A stretch of DNA of 64,000 bases from contig DASYAZ010000090.1 of assembly GCA_036501085.1 (NCBI GenBank), forward strand, positions 1 through 64,000, in the 5' to 3' direction. A model generated the notes under the pieces. It saw nothing but the letters and a program-made list of their open reading frames with translations. It made no database searches and was not told the DNA's origin. The DNA is from GCA-003244245 sp036501085. Lineage in GTDB: Bacteria; Actinomycetota; Actinomycetes; Mycobacteriales; Pseudonocardiaceae. This document shows positions 1 through 7,914 of the stretch, piece after piece. Position numbers and translations under genes: made by a program. Within the stretch, counting starts at the first letter, position 1; each line of letters begins with the position of its first letter.

Positions 1-81
1 GTGACGCTTCTATGTGTGTCAAGATCGTTTGAGGTGGTTCCTTCTCTCGTGTGAGCCGGTGGCACATCGTGGTAGCGGTGG

Positions 82-294
82 TCACATGTGGAGCCGGCGG
101 TGCTCGGTGACGCGGCAGGTTGGGCTACAGAATCGGCGGGGTTGGCCGGGTTGGTTCAGCGGTAGGTGGAAGGTGCGGTGGCAACCCCATCGTTGGCAGC
201 GCAGGACCAGGCAGCAGGGGTGGTCTAGGCACGGACCAGGGAGCCGGGCAGGGGTGTAACGATATTGTCCGGGCTGGTTCGGGGGCTGGTTCAT
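82..294 (-). CDS. small zinc-finger-like protein coupled to IS110 transposase
   Basis: This 70-residue ORF starts at an ATG that overlaps the TGA of the transposase gene (ATGA), so the two are probably translationally coupled. It contains seven cysteines. Cys33 and Cys38 followed by the FCSPTC segment (Cys56, Cys60) and a basic RVTEHRR tail resemble the short actinobacterial zinc-binding motif RRFCSxxCR. A role in nucleic-acid binding is inference from this pattern only. It could be an accessory protein of the insertion sequence, or the remains of a host gene. I cannot name a family with certainty. Confidence 0.5.
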   Translation of the reverse strand: MNQPPNQPGQYRYTPARLPGPCLDHPCCLVLRCQRWGCHRTFHLPLNQPGQPRRFCSPTCRVTEHRRLHM

Positions 295-1355
295 GCGCTG
301 GCTGCGTTGGGGGTCATCGCGGCGGTGAGGGCTCGGTAGAGCTGGCGGGCGATGTAGCGCTTGATGCAGCGCCGGATTTCCCTTGGGCTCTTGCCTTCGG
401 CCGTGCGCCGGGTGACGTAGGCCTGGGTGGTGGGGTCGGTGCGGATCCTGGTGTTGGCGATGACGTGGATCGCCTTGTTCAGCGCCCGGTCGCCGCCTCG
501 GTTGAGTCGGTGGCGGGTGGTCTGCCCGCTGGAGGCCTCGATCGGGTTGGTCCCGGCGAGGTTGGCGAGCGCGGCGTCGTTGCGGCAGCGACCGGCGTGG
601 GAGAACGACACGATGGCCTGGGCGGCGCTGACTGGGCCGATTCCTGGCCGGGTGGTCAGCCCGGGGGCCAGGTCATTGACGATGGCGTGGAGCTCGGCGC
701 GGTTGGCCTTGATCGCGCGGCCCGCTTCCCGCAGCGCTAGGGCGAGCCGGCGGATCTCGGATTGGCGGACGGCCTGTTGCCGGCTGGCCTGGCGGGGTTG
801 GCGGCGCCGGGCCAGTCCCGCCAGGGTGGTGTCGGTGAGGCGGGCGCGGGCCAGGCGGCGGTCGGTGTCGTCCCCGTCGCGGAGCAACGCGCGGAGCCGG
901 TTGGTCTGCGCGGTGCTGGTGGTGGTCAGCTCCTGGCGGGCGCACAACAGGATGCGCAGGGCTTCGCGGTCGCCGTCGACACGGGGGGTGGGCAGCTTGT
1001 CGGCGTTGAGTTGCAGCGCGGTCAGCACGGCCAGGTGCGCATCGATCGGATCGGACTTGCCCTTACCGCGGCGGGCCTTTCGAGTGGGCTGTTCGCACTC
1101 GATCACCCGCAGCCCGGCCGCGGCGGCCGCGCGGGCCAGCCCGGCACCATAGCTGCGGGTGCCCTCGATGCAGACCACCAGCCGCGGCCCGGGGGCGTGC
1201 TCGACGATCCAGTCCAGCAACTGCGTGTAGCCGGCGCTGTCGTTGCTGATCAGCCGGGCGGCGATCGGGGCGCCGGTCGGGCACGCGATCTCGGCGTGGT
1301 GGATGTCTCGGTGGGTATCGACGCCGATGACGGCGTCGATGAGTTCTGCCAACAT
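291..1355 (-). mobile_element. IS110-family transposase (DEDD recombinase)
   Basis: The 354-residue protein has the two-domain IS110 layout. The N-terminal RuvC-like DEDD domain shows Asp13 (GVDTHRD), Glu64 (CIEGTRS) and Asp102/Asp105 (KSDPIDAH). The C-terminal Transposase_20 domain has a helix-hairpin-helix segment (RPGIGPVSAAQ) and a serine-containing motif (NPIEASSGQ) that carries the nucleophile in this family. The ATG at 1355 puts the catalytic Asp at the usual distance from the N terminus; the frame stays open to a GTG at 1454. No frameshift or internal stop is seen, so it may be active. IS110 elements lack long terminal inverted repeats, so the element ends cannot be drawn from sequence alone. 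A zinc-finger ORF overlaps its 3' end. Confidence 0.93.
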
Positions 1356-1874
1356 AGGCACTGGCCGGGGTCCTTTCTCGGGGCACGGGTCAACGTCGGC
1401 ACCGGCCTGGGTAAGGGTCACCGGAGTGGCATATCTGTGACGGGTCACGCCCACGGGCGGACATGCTTCTGATCAAGCCAACTGGTGGGCCAGGCCGGTG
1501 CCGGCAACCACGACGGACAGGTCACAAAAAGGGCACGCCGAAGCGGCCAGATCTTGTGTGAGTCACATCGGGTCACCGGCACCGAGCCTGGTGGTCCTCC
1601 ACCCAGGAGCACCGCAACGACACTCACAGACGTTGTGGCGGTGGTGCATTCTGTGTCACAACGTCACAAAACAGCGCCCACAGAGGTGCACAAAACAGCG
1701 CCCACAGAGGTGCAATTGGCACATCCCCCGGACCGTCCCGGCGGCAGATGCGTCGCGCGATCTGATCCACAGTAAGGGCGCTGAACGTCGATCTATCCAG
1801 GCTGGACGATCAATCACTGGAGGCAGCGCGCCACCTTCAGAGGTGAAAATCAGTGGGGACCTAGACTGTGCGCC
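1356..1874. other. non-coding stretch upstream of IS110 transposase
   Basis: No convincing gene is seen in these ~520 bases. They lie on the 5' side of the transposase, where IS110 members carry the non-coding end that encodes their bridge RNA (established for the family). The region holds the 24-bp tandem duplication listed separately. The right part (about 1720-1874) probably contains the promoter of the glycosyltransferase gene. Confidence 0.45.
1665..1712. repeat. perfect 24-bp tandem duplication
   Basis: Two identical 24-bp copies lie head to tail at 1665-1688 and 1689-1712. Each starts CACAAAACAGCGCCC and ends ACAGAGGTG. It is an isolated duplication between the transposase and the glycosyltransferase gene; no third copy was noticed. 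Confidence 0.9.
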
Positions 1875-2795
1875 GTGATCGACAACACGCCCGTTGCCGC
1901 GTCGTCAGCGCGCACAGGGAGCAAGATGCGTTCGGGCAGTTCACGGGGGACGGTCGGGGTGGTGCTGGTCACGTACCGGTCCGCTGATGATCTGCCGACG
2001 TTCTTGGAGTCGCTTCCGGCTGCGGTGGCGCCGTATCCCTTCGAGGTGGTGGCTGTCGACAATGCCTCGCCCGATGACAGCGTGAGGATCGTCCTGGAGT
2101 TCGGCGCGCAGGTCGCGGTCAACGACCGCAACGTGGGTTTGTCGGCGGCGATCAACCAGGCTGCCGCGATGACGGGGGCCGAGTGGTTGCTGATCGTCAA
2201 TCCCGATACTCGCCTGACGGAGGGGTCCATCGCCGGCCTGGTGGAGACCGCGTCGAGTGATGACCGGGTCGGTTGTGTCGGCCCGCGGATCAGGAGCCTT
2301 GATGGCAGCGACTACCCGACCGGGCGCAGGTTCCCGTCCGTCGGGATGGGTATTGCGCATGCCGTGCTGGGCACGGTGTGGAAGGACAACCCGGCCACTC
2401 GCGCCTACTTCGGTCGTTCCGGGGGTGGGGACGTGGATTGGGTGTCGGGTTCGTGCATGTTGTTCCGGCGCTCGGCGTTTGATGCCATCGGCGGGTTCGA
2501 TACGGGCTATTTCATGTATTTCGAGGAGACCGACGCCTGCCTGCAGTTGCATCGCAATGGATGGCGCGTCGTGTTCGACCCGGGCGTGGAGGTATTTCAC
2601 CGTGAGGGGGGGTCGACCAGGTTCGCGCCGTTCCGCAAGGTCTGCAACCACCACCGCAGCGCGCTGCGGTTCTACTGCCGCCAGCACCACCGCGACCCGT
2701 GGATCGTGCTGGCCCCGGTGATCGCGGCGGGGCTGGCGGCGCGGGCGACCGCGTCGCTGCTGCGGACGGCGTTGGGGCAGGCGCTGGGCCGTTAG
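1875..2795 (+). CDS. GT2 family glycosyltransferase, rhamnosyltransferase (WbbL)-like
   Basis: This 306-residue GT-A enzyme probably transfers a sugar, perhaps rhamnose, to a lipid-linked acceptor at the inner face of the membrane. The GT2 fold is visible as the start strand VGVVLVTYRSADDL (residues ~27-40), the nucleotide site VDNAS (61-65), RNVGLSAAIN (85-94), the metal-binding NPDTR (109-113) and the acceptor loop GGFDTGYFMYFEETD. Length and motifs match mycobacterial WbbL (about 300 residues), which makes the rhamnose linker of arabinogalactan, but substrate assignment is inference. The GTG at 1875 is used; ATG at 1926 is an alternative. Its last four bases overlap the convergent radical SAM gene. 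Confidence 0.85.
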   Translation: MIDNTPVAASSARTGSKMRSGSSRGTVGVVLVTYRSADDLPTFLESLPAAVAPYPFEVVAVDNASPDDSVRIVLEFGAQVAVNDRNVGLSAAINQAAAMTGAEWLLIVNPDTRLTEGSIAGLVETASSDDRVGCVGPRIRSLDGSDYPTGRRFPSVGMGIAHAVLGTVWKDNPATRAYFGRSGGGDVDWVSGSCMLFRRSAFDAIGGFDTGYFMYFEETDACLQLHRNGWRVVFDPGVEVFHREGGSTRFAPFRKVCNHHRSALRFYCRQHHRDPWIVLAPVIAAGLAARATASLLRTALGQALGR

Positions 2796-4165
2796 GCGAA
2801 CGGCTGATCGGTGAGGCCCACTCCGGCTTGGAGGTCGGCGAGGAGCTTGTGGACGATCGCATTGCCGGTTCGGGAGCTGGGCATGCATTGCGCGCAGTCG
2901 TCGGGGATCCGTCGTCCGGAGGAGACCGAGACCACATTCATGATCCTGGACTTCTTCACCGAGCCGAGGTCGTACCGGGTGTCGGAGAACCGAGGCTCGG
3001 CTTTCAGGTCACACGGCGTGAGGTGCCCGTAGGCCCCGATGGTGGGTCGGAAATATCGGCCGAGGCATTCCGCCGTGCGGGTGCGGTCGGGTGTCTGGCC
3101 GTTGGCGAGGGACACGAGTTCGTCACCGATGTCGATCCGAGTGTCGGTCGGTGGCCGGTACCGGATAGATCGCAGCTGCTCACGTACCGTTACAAGCTGG
3201 TCGCCGGTTAAGCCCTCGGTCACGTCTACTTCGTCTTTGCGCAGGTCGAGCCAATCCACGCCGACATCCTCGGCGAACTCGACCATCGTCTCGAGCTGCT
3301 GAAAGTTATAGGGCTGGATGACGAAACCGATACCGACCTGCAGAGATTCGCCGCGCTCGGTAAGGATCATGACGAGGTTGCGTGTGACGCGATCGAGCGC
3401 GTGCTGCTCCGCTCGGGTGCCCGCGATGCGGTCGTAGGTGACGGGTTCGGGTGAGTGGATGCTGAACCGGATGCGATGACACCGCAGCAACGCTGCGAGC
3501 AATGCGGTGGCTGGCCTGATGCTGAAACCGGTGGTGTAGATGTGAAGCTCGAAGCCCAGATCGCCCGCCTCGGTGAGGATGTCCGGCAACTGCGGGTTGA
3601 TCAACGCCTCCCCACCACCGGAGACGATGAGTCGCCGCACTCCCTGGTCGTGAAGCTCGGCCAGCACCCGGCACCAGTCCTCGGCCGTCATCAACCCACC
3701 GCTGTCGAGGTGTTTGGTCTGGTAGGTCAGGGTCTGCTGATCTGACCACAGGCACATGGCGCAGCCGTAGTTGCAGGTTCCGCGGGTGGGGTGGATCTCC
3801 ATCGTCTCCCCGAGCACGGGTTGCCGGGCCAGTATTCGCGCAGGCCGATCCGGGACGCGCCGCCATTCCTGCACCGTGGCGGCAGCGAAGGCGTATCGCA
3901 GCCGGTGTGGATAGAACCACGATCCGATCAGGCGCGACACGGGCTGGCTTTCTCGACAGTGCCGATAGGCGCTGCGTACGACATCGAGATCAGTGCCAAG
4001 GATGTCGGCGAGTTGCTGTGCGGGGGTGCTGGGTGCCGCGAGGTGGCACAGCACCGCCCAGCGCACAGCGCCTGCCGGTGCGTCACTGACTGCCTGGGTG
4101 CACAGCTGACCAAGTGCGTCTTCGGCGTAGAGAAACCGGTGTGCGACATCGACAATGGCGTTCAT
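2792..4165 (-). CDS. radical SAM protein with SPASM-like C terminus
   Basis: This 457-residue protein has the radical SAM CxxxCxxC motif at Cys131, Cys135 and Cys138 (TCNYGCAMCLW), which binds the 4Fe-4S cluster that cleaves S-adenosylmethionine. A glycine-rich GGGEAL motif follows. A C-terminal cysteine set (ECLGRYF, TPCDLK, DDCAQC) suggests an auxiliary cluster of SPASM/twitch type. The first ~115 residues are an extra helical domain of unknown role. Its ATG overlaps the TGA of the upstream radical SAM gene (ATGA), so the two products are probably made together. Enzymes of this kind modify ribosomal peptides or act in sugar and cofactor synthesis; no substrate can be named. Base composition is less GC-rich than the core genes to the right. 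Confidence 0.85.
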   Translation of the reverse strand: MNAIVDVAHRFLYAEDALGQLCTQAVSDAPAGAVRWAVLCHLAAPSTPAQQLADILGTDLDVVRSAYRHCRESQPVSRLIGSWFYPHRLRYAFAAATVQEWRRVPDRPARILARQPVLGETMEIHPTRGTCNYGCAMCLWSDQQTLTYQTKHLDSGGLMTAEDWCRVLAELHDQGVRRLIVSGGGEALINPQLPDILTEAGDLGFELHIYTTGFSIRPATALLAALLRCHRIRFSIHSPEPVTYDRIAGTRAEQHALDRVTRNLVMILTERGESLQVGIGFVIQPYNFQQLETMVEFAEDVGVDWLDLRKDEVDVTEGLTGDQLVTVREQLRSIRYRPPTDTRIDIGDELVSLANGQTPDRTRTAECLGRYFRPTIGAYGHLTPCDLKAEPRFSDTRYDLGSVKKSRIMNVVSVSSGRRIPDDCAQCMPSSRTGNAIVHKLLADLQAGVGLTDQPFA

Positions 4166-5442
4166 GACAGCGCCACACCGTCAGGGTTAAGAGCCTCTGT
4201 GGTGGCCTGCCATTCCTGCGGGCGCAGTAGCGTGACCAGCGACCGAGTGCGCTCGAACACCAGTACTGTTCCGGTGGGGTGCTCCACGACGCGGTAGGCC
4301 CCTGGTCGCGCCCGCAACTGCGTTGCGAGGGAGTCAGGGTCGGCCGGGTTGTCCATCAGCCAATGCGCGTCGACGCTGGAGATCGGGATCGTTTCAACCT
4401 CAGCCACCGGGGCACCGGCCCGGCCGATGATGTACTCGGTCACGTCGCGGTCTGCGCCGGGACCAATCTGGAATTTGTGCCGTGCCTCGACCGGCCGGGG
4501 TAGCTGCCGGGCCTGCCCGGTCGCGAGCAGCGATTCCGCCCGCGAGAGCAACTCGGCCACGGGCTGGTCCGCGACGGTGCCCAGGACCGCATTGCCCACC
4601 ATTTCCCGGCCCCATGTGGCCGCTTGCAGACGGAACTCCCCATTAGGCCGGATGTTGCAGAGCGTGTCTTTGACCTGCTCGGAGAGCTGCTGCAAGGTGA
4701 TGGTCCGGCCAGGGTTCACCGTCAAGGTCCGCTCGCCGGTCGCAGGCCACTGCGAGTTGAACGTCAGGTACACCCCCCGCGCCAGCAAGTCACGATGGTT
4801 GCGGTCCACAAGCCGTTGCACGGCGTGGAACTCGTGTTCCCGCAAAGCGAGTCGCGGATAATGCTCTCGAGCTTGGCCCGAGTAGCTCGGGGCACATAGG
4901 TGGTGCTGCACGGCCAGCCTGCGATCGGCCAGATGCTCGGACAGTTCGACGACTCGTTCCCAGTTGCCTCGGTGGACAACGGTGATGACGGTGATCGGCT
5001 TGCCGGTCTGCCCCAGCCGGTCCAGGCCCTCGAGCACCGTGGCGAGGTTCTTGCCCCGCGCCGCGCCGTGCAGGTCGTTGGTCACCCCGTCGACGCTGGT
5101 ACAGATGCGCGTCAGGTTCGATGCGGCCAACGCATGCACGAGGGCGGGGTTGATTCGGGTGGCGTTCGTGATCAGAGTCGATGCGGTGCGCTGCAGGGTG
5201 TGCGTGCCGTCCAAGATCGCGAGCAGGTCCCGGTGCAGCGTGATCTCACCACCGGTCAAGACCACTTCCAGGAGGCCGCCGCGCTCGGCAGCGTCGAGCG
5301 CGCCCAGTATCTCAACAACGGATAGTTGCTGCTGCCTCCACACCTCACCGGGATGGCAATAAAGACAACGCAGGTTACATTCATTGACAGCGTCGACCAC
5401 AAGGCGCACCAGGCGACCAACTCGTTCCGTCCAGATGTTCAT
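4162..5442 (-). CDS. radical SAM protein, first gene of a two-gene unit
   Basis: This 426-residue protein carries CxxxCxxC at Cys22, Cys26 and Cys29 (ECNLRCLYCHPG), close to the N terminus as in MoaA-like enzymes. A GGEITLH motif follows, and the SVDG stretch fits the barrel. The central cysteines (HLCAPS, DTLCNIRPNGEFRL) may bind a further cluster. The last ~80 residues (from about 345) form an extra domain that I do not recognise. An SD-like AGGGA lies 8 bases before the ATG and sits inside a direct repeat. It overlaps the next radical SAM gene by four bases. Function is unknown; a joint role in maturing a peptide or small metabolite is inference from the pairing. Confidence 0.82.
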   Translation of the reverse strand: MNIWTERVGRLVRLVVDAVNECNLRCLYCHPGEVWRQQQLSVVEILGALDAAERGGLLEVVLTGGEITLHRDLLAILDGTHTLQRTASTLITNATRINPALVHALAASNLTRICTSVDGVTNDLHGAARGKNLATVLEGLDRLGQTGKPITVITVVHRGNWERVVELSEHLADRRLAVQHHLCAPSYSGQAREHYPRLALREHEFHAVQRLVDRNHRDLLARGVYLTFNSQWPATGERTLTVNPGRTITLQQLSEQVKDTLCNIRPNGEFRLQAATWGREMVGNAVLGTVADQPVAELLSRAESLLATGQARQLPRPVEARHKFQIGPGADRDVTEYIIGRAGAPVAEVETIPISSVDAHWLMDNPADPDSLATQLRARPGAYRVVEHPTGTVLVFERTRSLVTLLRPQEWQATTEALNPDGVALS

Positions 5443-5443
5443 T

Positions 5444-5482
5444 TGAGTTCCCTAATCACCGTTATCTGAGTCCCTTAATCAC
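5444..5482 (-). promoter_or_regulatory. direct repeats overlapping the SD of the radical SAM unit
   Basis: Two 16-bp copies, 5444-5459 and 5467-5482 (plus-strand form TGAGTTCCCTAATCAC and TGAGTCCCTTAATCAC), match at 14 of 16 positions with a 23-bp period. They lie directly before the ATG and cover the ribosome-binding site. Such spacing, about two helical turns, suggests an operator or a leader element. This is inference. Confidence 0.5.
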
Positions 5483-5582
5483 ATTGAAGTACGGGAGTGA
5501 GCGTATACAGTCGCGGACTCCCTCACGTGTGTGCGATTGGAGATGCTGGGCGGACCAGCCCGGCGGGGGTCTAAGCGTGCCG

Positions 5583-5681
5583 CTATGGATTGACCAACCC
5601 GGCCCTGTCGGCAAGTCCTGACAGCCTCTCCCGCAGCTCCTTATCTGAGAGGGTGGCCATGTCGTCGGCGAGCGTGATCAC
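5583..5681 (-). CDS. 32-residue ORF at end of a coupled gene string
   Basis: A GTG at 5681 overlaps the TGA of the 80-residue gene (GTGA) and opens a 32-codon frame ending in TAG at 5583. The product is a short helical, charged peptide (LSDKELRERLSGLADRAG). The 4-base overlap is the same arrangement as in the two genes upstream, which is the main reason to list it. No family is recognised. It is also the nearest small ORF before the radical SAM unit, 140 bases away. Confidence 0.35.
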   Translation of the reverse strand: MITLADDMATLSDKELRERLSGLADRAGLVNP

Positions 5682-5920
5682 CTGCCGATGGTGGATCGGC
5701 AGCTCCAGCAGTAGCCAGCTCCCGGATCGACCAGGGCAGCGGGGAGCACGGGCAGCCCGCAGAGGGCGACGAGGCCCCCATCGGCGGCCTCGGGTGTCAG
5801 CCGGTGCGTCAGGCCGGTACGCAGGTCCACCATGTCCACAATGCGTCGCTGGCGGTCTAGCTGCCCCTTCGCTAGCCGGTGGTTTGATTTGCTGTGTCGG
5901 TGTCGACCTTGACCTAACAT
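5678..5920 (-). CDS. small Cys-containing hypothetical protein
   Basis: This 80-residue protein has the pattern HRLTPEAADGG, ALCG and GYCWSC, which resembles a small-protein family that I recall from Pseudonocardiales (about 70-90 residues). The three cysteines (one in ALCG, two in CWSC) could bind zinc. Its ATG overlaps the stop of the upstream 65-residue ORF (ATGA), and its stop overlaps the next GTG. No function can be given. Confidence 0.6.
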   Translation of the reverse strand: MLGQGRHRHSKSNHRLAKGQLDRQRRIVDMVDLRTGLTHRLTPEAADGGLVALCGLPVLPAALVDPGAGYCWSCRSTIGR

Positions 5921-6117
5921 CAGCGGTCCGCGAGTGCCTGGATCGCCCGCGCCCGTTGTCCTAGCGCTGCGACCAGCTCATCGTTCGCGGCGTTCGCGCC
6001 CCGGTCGGCGTTGTCCATGAACAGCTTCTCCAGCGCCTCACCCGGGGTGAGAGGCCGGTCGGGGGATGGCAGGTGCAGGTGACGTCGATCACCATGCGGT
6101 CGAGCGCCGTTGGTCAC
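5920..6117 (-). CDS. 65-residue hypothetical protein
   Basis: A GTG at 6117 opens a frame whose C-terminal half (LTPGEALEKLFMDN and a following alanine-rich helix) looks like real protein. It is 65 bases downstream of the XRE regulator gene and overlaps the next gene by ATGA, so it probably belongs to the same transcript. There is no good ribosome-binding site at the GTG, and the true start may be internal. Function is unknown. Confidence 0.45.
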   Translation of the reverse strand: MTNGARPHGDRRHLHLPSPDRPLTPGEALEKLFMDNADRGANAANDELVAALGQRARAIQALADR

Positions 6118-6182
6118 GGTTGACGAGAGTGAATGCGATCAAGCGAGTGATGTTCCTGAGCAGGAACAGGCCACCACATGGG

Positions 6183-7376
6183 CTACATCGGCAGGGCAGC
6201 GCGGGCGGCCATCCTCCGCAACTCCCGCCCGACCGGCGAGTCACGGTTCGTGCGGGCGAGCAGTTCACCGACGATGTCCCGCGCGAGCGGGTCACGCTGC
6301 ACCTGATGCGGCGAGATCACCTCGGCCCGGCGCAAAGCCATCACCGCATCGTCACGGCGACCCCTCAATCGGGATAGCGCCCGCCCATACTGCACCCAGT
6401 AGAGGGCCTGGCTTCCCGGCTGCGGGTGCCGCTCCGGGTGCAGTCCTTCCGCGATAGCCGCAGCATGCTCGTGATCTCCGAGTTGTACCGCTGCGGCCAG
6501 GCGCCAGCAGCCCACGTTCGTGGGGCCAAACCCCATCCAGTAGGCGTTGCCTTCCCCGGTGCGCTCCGCGAGCTCGCTCGCTAGCTCCAGCGGCGCCTCC
6601 ACGTCGGCGCCTCGGTGGTCTGCGGCTGCCACCAACGATCGCGACAATGCCAGCATGCCTGCCAGTTGCATCGACTCCGGGCTGTTCGTTGGCACGGTGG
6701 TGGCGTCCAGTTCCGCTTGGGCGAGGTCAGTCGCGCCGTCGGTCAGCATCACGTGCAGGCCACCCCAGGTGGCGAGAGCCAGCGTGGTCGGTGTCTCGCG
6801 GTCCTGCGCTGCCTGTCTGCCCAGCAGCACGGCTTGCTCCCGCAGGTCGAGTTCGGCACCCGCCACCCGTAGCCACCCGGTGGTGGCGCCTACGTGCAAG
6901 AACACCGCAAGATCGAGCAGCTCGGCAGTATCCCGACCGGCACGAATGCTGGTGTGCAGATCAGCGATCAATGCCGGGAGCGCGGCGCCGACCTGATGTT
7001 CCTGATCGCAGCGGGTGTGAGCGGTCACTACCGCCATCACCCGCGCGCGCAACGTTTCTACAGGCACGACTTGGCCGCCGGGTTGGCCGTGGCTGACCGA
7101 CCTCAGCGCGCGCCGCACTGCCTTGATGGCAGAGTCGGTGTGCCCGTTGGCCGGTGCGGGGATCGGCAGCTTGATCAGTTCCGAAGGGGCGATCTGGAGC
7201 GCGTCGGCCAGAGCCGCGATCTCCGAGAGGTCTAGGGCTCGCTCTCCATACTCAAGTCTCCACAGGTGGGTGGCGCTCATTCCAGCAAGCCCGGCGATCA
7301 CCCGTAGCGACTTGTCGCGGGCACGGCGGATCTGCCGCAACCGGGCACCGATCGTGCGCGCGTCGCCAACGTCCAC
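6183..7376 (-). CDS. XRE-type regulator with C-terminal TPR-like region
   Basis: The 397-residue protein begins with a helix-turn-helix of the HTH_31/XRE type (residues ~9-65: GARLRQIRRARDKSL, then GMSATHLWRLEYGER). The remaining ~330 residues are alanine- and leucine-rich repeats of helical pairs, as in TPR-containing actinobacterial regulators. It probably binds DNA as a dimer and senses a peptide or small ligand. The GTG start has a strong GAGGAGAGGG site ~9 bases upstream. A perfect 21-bp inverted repeat begins only 24 bases upstream of the start and could be its own operator. It heads a chain of small genes. Confidence 0.85.
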   Translation of the reverse strand: MDVGDARTIGARLRQIRRARDKSLRVIAGLAGMSATHLWRLEYGERALDLSEIAALADALQIAPSELIKLPIPAPANGHTDSAIKAVRRALRSVSHGQPGGQVVPVETLRARVMAVVTAHTRCDQEHQVGAALPALIADLHTSIRAGRDTAELLDLAVFLHVGATTGWLRVAGAELDLREQAVLLGRQAAQDRETPTTLALATWGGLHVMLTDGATDLAQAELDATTVPTNSPESMQLAGMLALSRSLVAAADHRGADVEAPLELASELAERTGEGNAYWMGFGPTNVGCWRLAAAVQLGDHEHAAAIAEGLHPERHPQPGSQALYWVQYGRALSRLRGRRDDAVMALRRAEVISPHQVQRDPLARDIVGELLARTNRDSPVGRELRRMAARAALPM

Positions 7377-7399
7377 CCAAATACCCTCTCCTCATCGGA

Positions 7400-7446
7400 C
7401 TCCTCACCGATGCCCCGGGGTAGCTCCCCGGGGCATCGGTGAGGAG
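7400..7446. terminator. perfect 21-bp inverted repeat, 5-base loop
   Basis: Arms 7400-7420 and 7426-7446 are exact reverse complements, with the loop TAGCT. The core of each arm is CGATGCCCCGGGG or its complement. There is no T-run on either side, so it is either a strong factor-independent-like hairpin or an operator for the XRE gene that starts 24 bases away. Confidence 0.6.
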
Positions 7447-7476
7447 GTCACTCAAGGCTACGCGGGCGAGGCACGG

Positions 7477-7508
7477 CAGGGAGGCAGGGAGAACTCCCTG
7501 CCTCCCTG
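7477..7508. terminator. 15-bp inverted repeat, 2-base loop
   Basis: Arms 7477-7491 (CAGGGAGGCAGGGAG) and 7494-7508 are exact reverse complements. It follows the 21-bp repeat by 30 bases. A GATTGGTCCC stretch follows; there is no T-run. Terminator or processing-hairpin function is inference. Confidence 0.5.
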
Positions 7509-7695
7509 ATTGGTCCCTGGGACTTTCTGTGACCTAGCCGCCGGAATGGTTCGTCGCGGAGCGCATCCGCTCTGCGCCGGACCTCGCTCCGTCACCGTGT
7601 GACAGCGCCGCGCACCTCGCCCTGAGAGTGCCGTAGAGGGGTCGGGAAGGTAGCGCCGATAAACAGGTCTACCCCCCGCTACCGTCCAGGCCAGA

Positions 7696-7730
7696 GCCCT
7701 TTACCCTGAGGGTCTACCGGGGTAAAGGGC
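7696..7730. repeat. 11-bp inverted repeat with 13-base loop
   Basis: GCCCTTTACCC at 7696-7706 pairs with GGGTAAAGGGC at 7720-7730. It lies between the XRE regulator and the DUF222 remnant. Confidence 0.55.
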
Positions 7731-7914
7731 CCCCTCTACCGAGCTGGCTCGGGTAGAGCCCCCGTCCGGGAACCCACCGATTGTTGCCAGCAAGCAAAGC
7801 AACCGCTCTCTAAGTACAGCGAACAGAGCATTCGAGCGCGACAGCACTGTGCTGGCCACGGAAACTGCTGTGTGGATCGATCTTGCCAGTAATCTCATAG
7901 TGCATGAGAAACGC

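Larger units (their letters stand above)
7377..7914. other. 538-base non-coding stretch rich in inverted repeats
   Basis: No gene is supported here. The stretch carries three clear inverted repeats (7400-7446, 7477-7508, 7696-7730) and a further imperfect one at about 7735-7760 (CTCTACCGAG / CTCGGGTAGAG). The middle part, about 7510-7690, shows nothing I can interpret. Confidence 0.6.

Noticed and set aside
5590..5964. 124-residue plus-strand frame
   Set aside because: Antisense to the coupled small genes at 5583-5920; serine/arginine-rich shadow.
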